This document shows positions 1-12,694 of a DNA stretch of 64,000 nucleotides, in pieces. The notes beneath the pieces were generated by a model that was not told the origin of the DNA, ran no database searches, and saw only the letters and a program-made list of their open reading frames with translations. Made by a program: the position numbers and the translations under genes. The stretch comes from Lithobates sylvaticus (Eukaryota > Chordata > Amphibia > Anura > Ranidae): positions 190,894,940 to 190,958,939 of the forward strand of contig CM053029.1 of the NCBI GenBank assembly GCA_028564925.1. Direction: 5' to 3'. Position 1 is the first letter of the stretch, and every line of letters starts with the position of its first letter.

Positions 1-186
1 GAGTCAATTCTTTTCTTTATGTTCACTGGGGACAGCTAATGCCTGTGCTGATAGATTATATGTGGGGAAAAAGGTTTTACTTTATTTGGTAAAGAGTAAG
101 ACTTATTTTTCTAGAAAATCCTTTCCTTCATGACTTTCACTGAAATACAACAAGCTGCCATTAAAGACCAACAGAGGACTTTCAGT
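1..186. other. Intronic sequence, nothing recognised
   Basis: AT-rich sequence at the window start. I see no coding exon, no inverted repeat and no known element. By gene order it should lie upstream of GALNT10-like exon 2. Confidence 0.5.
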
Positions 187-572
187 TTAACCACTTCAGC
201 TCCGGAAGGTTTACTCCCCTTCATGACCGGGCCATTTTTTGCAATACGGCACTGCGTTGCTTTAACTTACAATTGCGCGGTCGTGCGACGTTGTACTCAA
301 ATACAATTTATGGGTTATTTTTTTCCACAAATAGAGCTTTTTTTTTTGGTGGTATTTGGTCACCTCTGCTGTTTTGAATTTTTTGCGCTAGAAACAAAGA
401 ACGACCAACAATTTAGAAAAAAAAAAAAAGGAACACAGAATCATGTCTTCTGTATTTACGGAATGACAGTCTGCCTTGTTTACATAGGCAGACCGTCATT
501 TTGTCAGGGTATCAAAACAATTTTCCGGGACCCGCTGATCAGCTCGCGCCCAATACCCGCAAATGCAGAATC

Positions 573-711
573 ATGTACGTGTGTGTGTGTGTGTGGTTGT
601 ATACATGTATGTGTGTGTGTGTGTGTGTATGTATGTGTGTGTGTGTGTATATATGTATGTATGTATGTGTGTGTGTATATATGTATGTATGTATGTGTGT
701 GTATATGTATA

Positions 712-768
<57 letters not shown>

Positions 769-799
769 ATGTGTGTGTGTGTGTGTATATATATATATA
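573..799. repeat. GT/GTAT/AT compound microsatellite
   Basis: Runs of GT, GTAT and finally pure AT, continuing at 2420-2440 on the other side of the nested Tc1 element. Tc1 elements insert at TA, so the AT run gave an ideal target. Apparent reading frames across it on both strands are low-complexity artefacts. Confidence 0.95.
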
Positions 800-1015
800 C
801 AGTGGTGTGAAAAAGTGTTTGCCCCCTTCCTCATTTCCTGTTCCTTTGCATGTTTGTCACACTTAAGTGTTTCGGAACATCAAACCAATTTAAACAATAG
901 TCAAGGACAACACAAGTAAACACAAAATGCAATTTGTAAATGAAGGTGTTTATTATTAAAGGTGAAAAAAAATCCAAACCATCATGGCCCTGTGTGAAAA
1001 AGTGATTGCCCCCCT
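800..1015 (+). repeat. Left terminal inverted repeat of the Tc1 element
   Basis: Begins CAGTGGTGTG. The outer direct repeat is at 805-826 and the inner one at 992-1013; they differ at about one base in 22. In this family these are the transposase binding sites. The remainder matches the right arm (2205-2419) in reverse complement almost base for base. Confidence 0.92.
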
Positions 1016-1166
1016 TGTTAAAACATACTATAACTGTGGTTGTCCACACCTGAGTTCAATTTCTCTAGCCACACCCAGGCCTGATTATTGCCACACCTGT
1101 TCACAATCAAGGCATCACTTAAATAGGAGCTGCTTGACACAGTAAGGTCCACCAGAAGATCCTTAA

Positions 1167-2201
<1,035 letters not shown>

Positions 2202-2204
2202 GTT

Positions 2205-2419
2205 TAGGGGGCAATCACTTTTTCACACAGGGCCATGATGGTTTGGATTTTTTTTCACCTTTAATAATAAACACCTTCATTTACAAATTGCATTTTGTGT
2301 TTACTTGTGTTGTCCTTGACTATTGTTTAAATTGGTTTGATGTTCCGAAACACTTAAGTGTGACAAACATGCAAAGGAACAGGAAATGAGGAAGGGGGCA
2401 AAACTTTTTCACACCACTG
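2205..2419 (-). repeat. Right terminal inverted repeat of the Tc1 element
   Basis: Reverse complement of 800-1015. The inner direct repeat is at 2207-2228 and the outer at 2394-2414. It ends CACACCACTG, followed by TA. Confidence 0.92.
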
Positions 2420-2591
2420 TATATATATATATATATATATGCGATTCTCCACAGAGTGGCCGCCCTGTAGCAGTAAATTTGCTATGGGGCAGTCGTAAAG
2501 AGGTTAATTTAGCTAAATATATTCTTGATACATCAAAATAAAGTGTGCAGTCTTTTGTTCCATTTTCTTTAGAAAGCAACTACAGCCTAAA

Positions 2592-2894
2592 GCCTAGTAC
2601 ACCCTGGCCGAATGCCGGGCGCCATGTGTACTGCAGCTGGTCCAACCGAAGCCTTCTGTCGAAGGGGCATGACCGGAAAAGGTCTTCCAATCGACTCCCG
2701 GTCAGCGCTCTCAGCCATCGGCCAGAGTGTTCTGGCAGGGAGGCCACCCCACTGTCAGAACACAATAGAACAGTAGGGGAGATTGCTGTACTAACATCAA
2801 ATTATTAGTGCAGCGGCTCCGACCTGAGCTGTCAGGTTTTTTTTCGCTCAGCCTGCTGGGTTGAACGAAAAATAACTTGTAGTGTGTACTAGCC
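2592..2894. mobile_element. Short MITE-like repeat
   Basis: Inverted ends GCCTAGTAC (2592) and GTACTAGCC (ending 2894) enclose about 300 bp without a gene. Superfamily unknown; target duplication unclear. Confidence 0.45.
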
Positions 2895-3863
2895 TTCCCC
2901 TGCCAGCCTGCTGCGTGAAAGACCTTAGTGGAAGTAGTGGTCTCTCTTCGGGGTATGGAACAACCCATTGCTGAGTCAGAGCTGTAGCACTTCAGCAGAA
3001 AGCATGTGGGGCTACAGGTCTGACTAAGGGGCAGAGTTGGCCATCTACAGAGACACCACTGCTTCCACACAGAAAGGAAGAGCCTAGCTTTACGTGAAGC
3101 TCACAGTGGATACGCTTTTGTAGGATGTGGATGGATTCTGATAAAAATAAACTGTAAGATGTTGCACATATTTTTTCACACTAGGGGATATATTTAGTTG
3201 ATTTAAGCTGGAAGCTCAATCTTTGGAATTCACACATCATGTGAAGAAAAAACATGTTAATATATAAAAAAAATTATATGGTAAAATACCTTTTTTATAC
3301 CATTAAAAATAATGAAAAAAAACCTGCTTCCCCAGCTTCCTGCTTGGCAGCCTGGGTCACATGGTCTCTGGCTACCAACCAATCATTACTGCAGTGAATC
3401 TGTTTTCATTCAGCAGTGAGTTAAAAGGTTCAAAGAAGTGAGAGGAGTAGGGAGGAGGTGGGCGTGCCCTGTTCTGCATTGCAGGTAGCTTCACAGGGCA
3501 CCAATCAAGATAGGACAAAGTACTAAAAAAAAATGAAAACTGATCATTATTAAATATCCTGCAAGTACAGAGAACAGCAATGAGGATGGGGGATCTGGAC
3601 AGCTGCACTTCAATATAAACATCTATTTTATAAAATAACAAAAGTTCAAACAGCAGGGTACAGGATAGTAACTGACGCGTTTCACACTCTCAATAGTGCT
3701 TGGTCATAGCTACGAGTACAGAGAATACCCGTTGACCTGCTAGAAATGCACTCGGCTCCTATGTCCTGTTGTAGGCTGACAACACAGCATTTTTCTGGGC
3801 CTGTAGTCAGCTCTCCCCATTGTCTTTTTGCTACACTACTCAACCACTTTCAGATGTCTAGAC
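2895..3863. other. Intronic sequence with unclassified repeat pieces
   Basis: About 3295-3460 resembles 14580-14700 (a T-run, then words like CAGCCCACTTCCTG), so it is probably part of a dispersed repeat. About 3675-3720 carries ACGCGTTTC, seen inverted at 20905-20920. No gene is visible. Confidence 0.35.
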
Positions 3864-4273
3864 CAGTAGTCTCCAAACTGTGGCCTGGGGGGGGGGGGCC
3901 AGATGCAGCCCTTTGCTTGCCTTTATTCGGCCCTTGGGGCAATATTCCTCCTACTGATACCAACAATGGGGCATAATTCTTGCTGATGCACCAACGATGG
4001 GGCACTGTTCCAGTTATACCAACGATGAGGCACTATTCCTCCAACTGACAATACCAATAGGGGCATCAGTCCTGTCACTGACACCAACAATGGGGAACTA
4101 TTCCTTCCACTAACAATAATGATGGGTTACTATTCCTCTCACTGACACCGATGGGGCACTATGCCTCCCACTAAAGATATGGCATTATTTACTACCACTG
4201 GGCACAGTCCAACCCCCATAAAGACTGAAGGACAGTAAACTGACCCATAGTTTAGAAAGTTTGGAGACCCCTG
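3864..4273. mobile_element. hAT-type MITE
   Basis: Ends CAGTAGTCTCCAAA (3864) and TTTGGAGACCCCTG (to 4273) are inverted repeats with the CAG...CTG termini common in hAT elements. The flanking 8-mers GTCTAGAC and CTCTCAAC agree at about half their positions, so any target duplication has decayed. The inside is a degenerate repeat of words like CACTATTCCTCC and CCAACAATGGGGCA, plus a short G run near 3889. Confidence 0.6.
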
Positions 4274-4689
4274 CTCTCAACCTAAAGGCTAATTCTTTAG
4301 GCTATGAGGATCAGGAGGTCTAAATGGGCTCTTTGTGATACCGTAACACATGAAGTTTTCAGAGGACATAAGGCAGCTTTTTAATTGTAGACAAATTTAA
4401 GAGGTATCTTTTGCACTTACAAGCAGATAAGACAAAATTCTTCCAGTATATTTACCAGAACAAAAGGGCTGAAATAATAGAAGTTCATTGTTGGGGTTTA
4501 TATACACTTTAATATGTACTGCTGCTGGGTCTGCCATTAAAGTCAACCTGTTGGATTGTACTGCATGGGTTTCCTTTGAGAGGGCAGGATTGTGAACTGA
4601 ATGTGAGAGAGAAATATGGAACACGGGTCTGGCTTATTACAGGGCAAACAGCAACTGGACAAGGTTTACATACCTGTTTGATCAATCTT
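4274..4689. other. Intronic sequence, nothing recognised
   Basis: No repeat ends, exon or RNA gene that I can support. Confidence 0.4.
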
Positions 4690-5060
4690 TCACCTCTGTA
4701 TACACATCAAAATTTCCATCTGTATACCAGGACAATCCCAGAAGATATGCATACAGTAAGCAGAACATCGCCAGCAGGCAGAGGTGACTGAACCAGAAAT
4801 TCTAGCTATCTTCGCTGGGGTCATGTATATACGATGCTGACATTTGTAATGGATCAGTTGGTCACGGGCCGAGATTAGTCTGGTAAAGGGTGCATCCCAG
4901 ACATCCTCCCAATCCTCTGTGTCCAATTTAGGGACCACCAACTTCCACTTAGCTCGACACACACTTATGAGCCGAGTAGTCTCAGGGGAAAGGAACTTGT
5001 AGATAGGGGCTTTTGAAGATCATCCTCCCTTAGCATGGATTCAAGGGCAGACACTGGGAA
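4690..5060 (-). pseudogene. L1 (Tx1 clade) LINE fragment, C-terminal part of ORF2
   Basis: The minus-strand translation gives DWEDVWDAPFT, RLISARDQLIHYK and ACWRC...HIFWDCP. These are the features of the C-terminal region of Tx1-type L1 ORF2, including the Cys-rich CWRC/HIFWDCP motif also seen at 41640-42361. Only about 100 codons are readable and the upstream part (4962-5060) is disrupted. It is a 5'- and 3'-truncated relic. Confidence 0.75.
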
Positions 5061-6092
5061 CGAAACCCTTACATGTTTATACTGTGTTTGGTATGCGTGT
5101 CTTAGCTGTATATAGCAAAAAAATAGGTATTTGGCTCCCATACCTGTTTTGCTGTATCTCTAATCCTATACATGCTTACATGCCTAGCCAATTGAGTGTT
5201 GATCTTTGGTGCTTGCCATTTTTCTGCTTGCTGTTGTCTTTGTCCGGTGCGGTTATCGTCTACCCTTACGTTATCTGGCAATCGATTGTCTCCTCTTAGT
5301 TCTTGCAGCTGCCCCCTGTTGACATGCATGCTTCACATCTCTTCATCAAGGGGCCAGCTACAAGAACCAGAAAGAGACACTGGCCCCCAGATGATGGGCT
5401 GCAGCTTGCCCTGAAGCCTCCAGAAGTGTTGTGAATATCTCAGGAGGCTGCGGGCGTCTGTTGGACCTCATTCTCGTCTAGGAGAGAAACTCGTAAATAT
5501 AGGGCAGGTTTAAAAAATAAAAAAAAAGGGGTATCCAAAAATAAATTCTACATGTGATTGGGTGAAATGAGTAGAAAGAAGGGAAATTATGGAGAGACGA
5601 CACTGAAAATACACTACAGCTTTCCTTTAATGTGCAATGGAATAATAATTAGGGCTGTTAATCAGTGGTAAAACTTGTATTTCTCCTTTTTTTAGTGTAA
5701 AACTTTTTCTCTTTATCAGTGTGAAACTGATTTGCAGACACGGGCAATGCATTTATCTGCAGCTAAATATATATTTTTCCTGATTTGGGGAGTAGGAGCT
5801 GACGGAAAATTATAGCTTAAATACAAGCTACTGAATAGTGAAAAATGCCTTACTTGTCAATCAAGGATATTTATATTCTGGTTTTAGACATGAATATTAG
5901 AAATTGTGTGGCGTTATCTCTATTAACTAGCTAGTGCTATGTATGTTTTCCTTTGCTAAATCTACACTCCAGAGCTGTGACTGAGCTATCAGTCACAGCT
6001 CACGGTCAACTACTGATGGGAAGCAGGGGTCCTAATAACATAAACACTGAGCAAGCCACGGTTACTGGCACTGAACCATATGGCCTATTTAA
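5061..6092. other. Intronic sequence, nothing recognised
   Basis: AT-rich with short frames only. I see no element ends or exon signals. Confidence 0.4.
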
Positions 6093-6313
6093 AGCGGAGG
6101 TCCACCCTAAAATAAAAATTACATTAACATTCTACAAAAAAAATGTAAAAAAAAAATGTTAAAATCATTTATTTTTTATTTTTTTTTACTTGCCAGAAAT
6201 GCCTGTTGCTAGTCTTCCTAATCTGCCTCTTCCTATTCCGTGGCGCTGCTCCTTCACTTCCTCCTCTTCGGCGAGCTGCCCCATTGTCTTTTGGGACATG
6301 TGTGTGTCCCAGA
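6093..6313. repeat. Fragment of dispersed repeat E (GGAGTTCCACCC family)
   Basis: Starts TTTAAAGCGGAGGTCCACCC, like the full copies at 19721-20162 and 25086-25544. It is cut off near 6313 where a Tc1 fragment begins. Confidence 0.6.
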
Positions 6314-7085
6314 AAACCACAGTTTCCATATGAGATGCACAATTTGCTCTCATCAGAAAAGAGGACTTTGGACCACAGAGCAACAGACCAGGTCTGTTTT
6401 TCTTTAGCCCAGGTAAGACGCTTCTGACATTTGTTGTTCAGGGGTGGCTTGACAAGAAGAATACGACATTTGAAGCCCATGTCCAGGATCCGTCTGTGTG
6501 GTGGCTCTTGATGCACTGACTCCAGCCTCAGTTCTCTCCTTGTGAAAGTCCCCAACACTTTTGATTGGCCTTTTCCTAACAATCCTCTCCAGGCTGCGGT
6601 CATCCCTGCTGCTTGTGCACCTTTTTCGTCCACACTTTTCCCTTCCACATAACTTTTTATTAATGTGCTTTGATACAGCACTTTGGCAACATCCAACTTC
6701 TTTTGCAATTACCTTTTGAGGCTTTCCCTCCTAATGGAGGGTGTCAATGATGGTTTTCTGCACAACTGTCAGGTCAGCAGTCTTTCCCATGATTGTGATT
6801 CCTACTCAACCAGACTGAAAAAACATTTAAAGGCTCAGGAACCCTTTGCAGGTGTTATGGCTTAATTAGAGTGGGACACTTTGAGCCTAGAATATTGCAC
6901 CTTTTCACAATATTCAAATTTTCTGAGTTTGTGGATTTGGGGTTTTCATGAGCTGTAAGCCATAATCATCACAATTATGACAAATCACGGCTTGAACTAT
7001 CTCATATATTAGTTTCACCTTTTAAGTTGCATTAGTGAAATAAATGAACTTGTGCACGATAATCTAATTTTTCGAGTATCACCTG
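6314..7085 (-). pseudogene. Tc1-like transposon fragment with broken transposase
   Basis: On the minus strand it begins at the outer end CAGGTGATACTCG (reverse complement ending 7085, TA at 7086-7087), a Tc1 terminal repeat I recognise from fish and frogs. Transposase-like words follow: NNKCQKRLTWAKEKQTWS and VLFSDESKLCIS (first catalytic Asp in SDES) around 6320-6450. The second half, with the other two catalytic residues and the second terminal repeat, is missing. The transposase cannot be read in a single frame from its start. An old truncated copy abutting a repeat E fragment. Confidence 0.8.
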
Positions 7086-7116
7086 TACAAAGAATTTTCA
7101 TATGAATGTTTGTACG

Positions 7117-7466
7117 AAGGCTGCATTCACACCTGAGCGTTTTGTAGCTTGAAGCCTGAAGCTACAAAACGCTAGAGGGGAAAAAATAATTATTCTCTAT
7201 GGAGATGGTTCACATCTCCACTCCAAAACGCCTGAAGCCCTACGCCTGAAGCTCAAACAAGTTCCGGACCCTTTTTTGTTGCGGGAATCGGGCAGATTTG
7301 GGCGTTTTTAATCTTTTTACATTGGTGACCTTTTGCTCTGCACAAAATTCGCGGCAAATCGTGGTAAAAAACGCAGCGAATCGCGGTAAAAAACACCGCA
7401 AAAAAACGCCGCAATTCGCGCGATTTTCTGCCTGAAAAGCTACGCTCAGGTGTGAATGCAGCCTTA
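7117..7466. mobile_element. MITE with GGCTGCATTCACACCTGAGCG ends
   Basis: Ends AAGGCTGCATTCACACC and GGTGTGAATGCAGCCTT are perfect inverted repeats. About 310 bp lie between, rich in CGC/GCG (for example AAAACGCCGCAATTCGCG). No gene. Possibly Harbinger-like, but the flanking trinucleotides GAA and TTA do not match. Confidence 0.65.
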
Positions 7467-7483
7467 CTGTATATTCTGTGTTA

Positions 7484-7762
7484 GGCTAGGTTCACGCTAT
7501 ATGCAGCTGCGGGACTGTGTGAATTTGCAAGCTTTCTCACATCAAAAATGCGCCGCTCTTAGCAGATGCGCAGTGTTGCCATTAATTCTTAATGGCAACT
7601 GGTAACTGCAGCACGTTTTCCTATGCTGGAAATATAGCATTATTCAGTTTCCCTGAGGCTACGATTATGGTTAAGATGCAGGACTTTTCTCTGCATTTTC
7701 CTTGGGTACAGCAGGCCATTCCAACGCAGCCACAGGAAAACTGTGCTAGTGTGAACCTAGGC
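7484..7762. mobile_element. PIF/Harbinger-like MITE
   Basis: Ends GGCTAGGTTCAC and GTGAACCTAGGC are inverted repeats directly flanked by TTA (7481-7483 and 7763-7765), the 3-bp target type of the Harbinger superfamily. No reading frame; superfamily inferred from ends and target only. Confidence 0.65.
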
Positions 7763-7765
7763 TTA

Positions 7766-8839
7766 TGGATACAATGGCCAGTCAGTTTACCTGGGTAACC
7801 CGCTTAGACATGCTGGGAGGGATTAAATATCTGAGCCACTTTTTTTTTTTTGCCTCTTTCCTTTTCTTTCCCTGTTTTTCTTTTTGCCTTGTAAAGATGT
7901 CTGCTTAGAGGTCAGACTCTCCTAGGCTGTGGCCCAGCATGTAGAAGGCTGAAGGGATCTACCTTCTGGGGAGGAACCCATTAAGATGTTGGCTGCTGAA
8001 GGAAGAGAGTTTAAGGCCTAGGGGAAGCAAGCTGCAACTGTCCCTCACATATGTGCTTTTTTAGAAGTGAACGTTGATATACCACTTAAACCTCAGTTGC
8101 CAAGGAGCCTAAACTCTAGCCCAGACAGCATTGTTAGTGATTTTGAAGGTACCCAACAGTCTTTCAGAGGGACTTTTACGTGAGATCTAGAATAGATTGA
8201 GGCCTAGTCAAATGTTTACTTGGGGATATTCTGATTTGGTTTCTCATTCTTTTTGCCATATTGATCTATACAATATACTTCTTTTCTATTTGTAAATCCA
8301 TTGAGACTGGCGACATTTTTATTGAATATACAGAGAAAAGAACCACACCAGAGATTAATGTTTCTAGGACTTTACTGTAAGTAAATGGACTGGGAGCATT
8401 ATTAATGCAATTGATGGCTAAAAATCAATATTCAAGATCAGTACAAATAGCCCTACCCTAGCACCGGGCTCCACTATACAAATGTTTTATTAAAGCCAGA
8501 ATAGACTTAAGGTACTAAGGATAAAACTTACACTAACAACGGTTTCAACTATATACTTTTTCAAAAGCACAGCGGGAACTCCAGTCACCATCAATTCTGG
8601 TTATTTTAGCTGGAGGGGAGGAGTGCTCACATCTAAGAAGGCAGAGTACAAGAGCATCTAAGATCTGTGAACACTGGGGAAGGAGTACTCAACTTGATTT
8701 CTCATGTCAGAAAGGTTTGTGCTGGTAAAATAAAATGCCTTCAGTTTTTAAGCGGAAATACTGTACCTGCTCCGCTTGTCCACTTCAGGAGCTTTTCCTT
8801 CACGTTCTGTACTGAAGACACAAATAGAAATGAGAGAAA
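7766..8839. other. Intronic sequence, nothing recognised
   Basis: Pyrimidine-rich around 7840-7890, otherwise featureless to my reading. Confidence 0.4.
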
Positions 8840-8956
8840 ATCTTTCTAATGTCAACTGAACATGTGTCCCTGTTGGAAATCCATGGACGCCCTCCCAGAA
8901 AAACCTGACCTTGCTGTAGCCGTCTTTCGGCTATGGCCCGGTCGGCAAGTGGTTAA
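8840..8956. repeat. Solo right end of a TTAA family element
   Basis: Ends GGTCGGCAAGTGG-TTAA (TTAA at 8953-8956), the same terminus as family A. No matching left end is visible upstream, so this is a truncated remnant and its left boundary is a guess. Confidence 0.5.
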
Positions 8957-9094
8957 CAGTAAAAAAAAAAATCAAATTTTGTGTTGTTCCCTGAGCCAGG
9001 AACCAAAGGGAGAGCCTGTAAATTCACTTTCATCACCACCAGCTTCATCTGTTGCAGTATTGGGTGAGCGGACACCTGCCCATTTAATCATATA

Positions 9095-9260
9095 GACACT
9101 GTATACAGACACCATTGCCTTTGTTCACATCTCTGGTATTTGTAGTACCACCGGACACTGCATACAGACACCATTGTCTTTGTTTACATCTTTGGTATTT
9201 GTAGTTCCACCAGATACAAGCTCATTTAATTCCAACGACACTGTATTCAGGCAACATTGC
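9095..9260. repeat. 59-bp tandem duplication
   Basis: The segment starting GACACTGTATACAGAC at 9095 repeats at 9154 (period 59) with few differences, and a partial third copy starts near 9236. Confidence 0.7.
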
Positions 9261-9548
9261 CTTACCAGTGCCCACATTTGCAGGAACGCCTACACCCTGC
9301 TAAACAGTCACTACATTTTATCTGGCGTACCGAAATGCTGCTAGCACCCTACGTTCCACTTTGCCTTACCAGGATACTTTTGAGTAAACTTTGCTTATCC
9401 TGCTCAACAGGACACCAAGTGCACCAACGCCAGGCTAGCTGAAGATCCTGGATATCTCCATTGTGAGGACCCTTTCTGTTGCTCTTTTAGTACCAGTAGT
9501 TTAGTGATTCCACTATTTACCATTAAAGGGGAACTCTCACGTTAATTG

Positions 9549-9835
9549 TTAGTACCCTTTCACACTGAAGGCAGTTTTCAGGCGTTTTAGTGCTAGAAAT
9601 AGCACCTGTAAAGCGCTTCCCATGCATCCCGAGTGTGAAAGCCCAAGTGCTTTCATACTGGAGTGGTGCGCTTGCACGAAGGGAAAAAAAAGTCCTGCAA
9701 GCAGCATCTTTGGGGTGGTTTGGGTGCGCTGTATACAGGATTTGAGGGAAACGGACTGACCGTGTTTAAGACAGATCTGTTCCCCTTTATGCCTGAGAGC
9801 ATAGGCCATTTTAGAGTCATTTAAGTTGTTTGTGT
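9549..9835. repeat. Dispersed repeat C, plus copy
   Basis: Starts CCCTTTCACACTGAAGGCAG, then TTTCAGGCGTTTTAGTGCTA. The same sequence occurs inverted at 61945-62222. No gene. Probably a DNA-transposon MITE; the right boundary is approximate. Confidence 0.6.
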
Positions 9836-9913
9836 TATTTTGAAGTCTACATTGGGCAGCTCCTTCGGTGATAGCGCTACAATGGGAACAGACCACAGCG
9901 GTGGATTACTGGT

Positions 9914-9973
9914 ATCCACTTGTGGTAGACGTAATGGTTTAATATCCACTTGTGGTAGACGTAATGGTTTAAT
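9914..9973. repeat. Perfect 30-bp tandem duplication
   Basis: ATCCACTTGTGGTAGACGTA occurs at 9914 and 9944 with the rest of the 30-bp unit identical, so this is a recent slip or duplication. Confidence 0.85.
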
Positions 9974-11117
9974 ACAAAAAACAAAAAAAATGTGCTGTCA
10001 ACAGTGGGGGAGGAGGGGGTGTTGTGGACGCACCTTCTGAACCCTGTAAAAAGTGATCAGACAGCTCAGATCATTTTTACATGAAATCCCTTCGCAATTA
10101 ATAACGAGCTCACAGCTTCAGGTATGCGTTTGCTTTTTACTCCCTCAATACTATGGACCTTTTTAAACGTACCTTGATAGACAAGGGGTTAAAGTCTTCA
10201 GCAAAGTGTAATAAAAGCTTTGTACGTACTTTGTAAATGCTTTCTATAAAAATTGCTTATTCTCATATCGAAGCCCATATGTACACGTAGAAGTCCTGTT
10301 GCCATAAATACCCCATGCCGCCTCCTGGCTCTGAAAAAGCTGCTCCTGGGAGACACATTGCTTATTCAGCACAATGCAGCGCCCACCTATCTATAGAGTG
10401 CTGTCTGATGGAGGCCAGGTACAGCTTGCTTACAACAAAGATGGATGCAAATATAGGACTAGGCATTACTGCTGGACACAGAATTTATCTTCAGTAAAGG
10501 TAACCAATCACACCTTTTTATAGCCTGCATAGAGAGGTATATACAGTATTTGTGTTCTGTAAAATGCAGTATTACTTTAATAAAGCATTTGGATATTTGA
10601 GACCCGGGCCCGCCTCCTTATCTGCAAACTGCGGAATACTGCTACTCTTTTTCTATAGAGAAGTAAGAGCTAGGTGACTCATACCGCTGGCGTATATCGC
10701 TGATTGTGTTGGTTCCAAGTTATTATTGTGTGGATAAAGAACTTTGAGTGCTCGCAGTGTGTTTATTTTATTATGCTGGGTAATGAGCAAATATGGCTCC
10801 CAATTTACATTATATGCGGAAGCAGGCTTTTTAAAAACACACTTTGCTATCACTTACATTGAACAGATCCAATCCACACTTATAGAAAATGATGGATCTT
10901 CAGCGTATGATCCAAATTTCCATTATTCTCTTTAGACCAGGTTATATAATGTGTCGGTTGTTACTGAATAGCTGGATTATGCTTCTGGCTGACTCCTCAC
11001 AAGCCGCAGCGGTGGAAAAGGGTGGGATGTAACCAGAGCAATGGCTGATTAGAGCATGTGCAATAGGCTGATGATCAGCATAAGTTCAGACAACCTGAAT
11101 ACAAAGACAGTTAAAGT
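9974..11117. other. Intronic sequence, nothing recognised
   Basis: No repeat ends, gene or RNA that I can support. Confidence 0.35.
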
Positions 11118-11618
11118 GTTACTAAACCCAGGACCATGCATTCACTATATCTGGTCTCCAGCAGTACACAGAACATGCAAATGCAATTGTTTTAGTAAAT
11201 ATATACTACTAAATATCTTTTTTTCATCAGCAGTTAGATCAGTCCTGTGACTTCAGTCAGCGACTTGTTAAAACTTGTAGGAGGAGTTTTCATTTTACTC
11301 TGACTGTCCTATGAGACTGCAGGACCCCTGACCCTCTGTCTGGGAGGTGTTGATTGGCCTTGTGCTGATCACATGCACTCTCCCAAGAAAAAATAAAACC
11401 TCAACCTAGCAATACACCCCAAACTGAGCATGTGCAGCTTGTCACCAAGGCTCTGTTCTATCAGGAGGTAGCTTGGGGACTGTGGAAGAAGGGGAGGAAC
11501 ACAGGATCAAACAGCCTTTTTACACAGTACAGAGGATTAACCCCTTAGGTTCCACAGTGAGTATAATAAGCATGCTTTACTGCATACAAACTGATTTTAA
11601 GGTTGTGGGTTTAGTAAC
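11118..11618. mobile_element. MITE with GTTACTAAACCCA ends
   Basis: Inverted ends GTTACTAAACCCA (11118) and TGGGTTTAGTAAC (to 11618) enclose about 475 bp without a gene. Superfamily unknown. Only nine bases separate it from the next element. Confidence 0.6.
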
Positions 11619-11627
11619 AATATAGAA

Positions 11628-12694
11628 CAGGGGTGCCCAACCTGCGGCCCAAGACGGCTATGAATGCACTGGAAGAAGAGGAATAAAATACAGTAACAAT
11701 AAGGATAGCTAATGAGCAGAAAAAGTCGGGCAGATCGTAAGGTAATGAACACTGATATAAATTACCGTATTTACTCGAGTATAAGCCGAGTTTTTCAGCC
11801 CATTTTTTTTGTGCTGAAAGTGCCCCCCTCGGCTTATACTCGAGTCAAGCACTTTTCTGCAGCAAAAAATTAAATTTTCCGACCCGACTTTGCGGCCCGT
11901 ATCTCGGGGCCACTTGGTGCTAGGAACCCCAAATTGTGCAAACCCAGTGGAACCAACACTACAACATATCCAAATTTGGGGTTCCTAGCACCAAGTGGCC
12001 CCGAGATACGGGGCCCCAAAGTCAGTTCGGAAAATGCCATTCTCTGCTGCAGAAAAGTGCTTGACTTTTTCCGACCCGACTTTGGGGCCTCGTATCTCGG
12101 GGCCACTTGGTGCTAGGAACCCCAAATTTGGCGTGCAAGCCCAGTGGAACCAACACTACACCATATCCAAATGGGGTTCCTAGCACCAAGTGGCCCCGAG
12201 ATACAGGGCCCCAAAGTCGGTCAACTGTGTCCATCTGCAGCAATGTCATTTCGGGACTCTTTGGGTCCAGAGACCCCAAATTTTGGCTGCAGCTAGGGGG
12301 CATCTAGGAACCCTTAACTACCAAGTTTGAAGTTCAGGGGACCTATGGCTACAAATGGGCACAGTGAGGCATGCAAATAGGCACAGTGAGGCTGAAAATG
12401 GGCATTGTTGACCCTCTTTTCCACTTACAGTAGCTGCGCATTTCTCACCCTAGGCTTATACTCGAGTCAATACATTTTCCCAGTTATTTGTGGTAAAATT
12501 AGGTGCCTCGGCTTATATTCGGGTTGGCTTATACTCAAGTATACATTTTTGAGTAATAAAACTTCATTATTATTATTTTATTTTTTTGGAAACGCACTTT
12601 TACAAAAAATTTCCCCTAATAAAACCGAATTTTTAAGCAATTTTGTGTTATGTGACATTCATAGCCATCTTGGGCTGCAGGTTGGACACCCCTG
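11628..12694. mobile_element. hAT-like element with a nested repeat
   Basis: Ends CAGGGGTGCCCAACCTGCGG and a diverged inverted copy at 12657-12694 (CAGGTTGGACACCCCTG) form an inverted repeat of about 40 bp with CAG...CTG termini typical of hAT. The flanks share ATATAG, a possible decayed target duplication. Most of the interior is a second element at 11763-12546. Confidence 0.65.
11763..12546. mobile_element. Nested repeat, CCGTATTTACTCGAGTATAAG family
   Basis: Inverted ends TACTCGAGTATAAGCC and GGCTTATACTCAAGTA lie inside the hAT-like element. Inside, a module with TTGGTGCTAGGAACCCC appears in alternating orientation between about 11880 and 12220, giving a chain of inverted repeats. No gene; translations are shadows of the repeat. 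Confidence 0.6.

Noticed and set aside
130-919. Frames of 226, 121 and 118 codons
   Set aside because: Cys/Val/Tyr/Ile runs come from the GT/AT microsatellite and a TTAA repeat.
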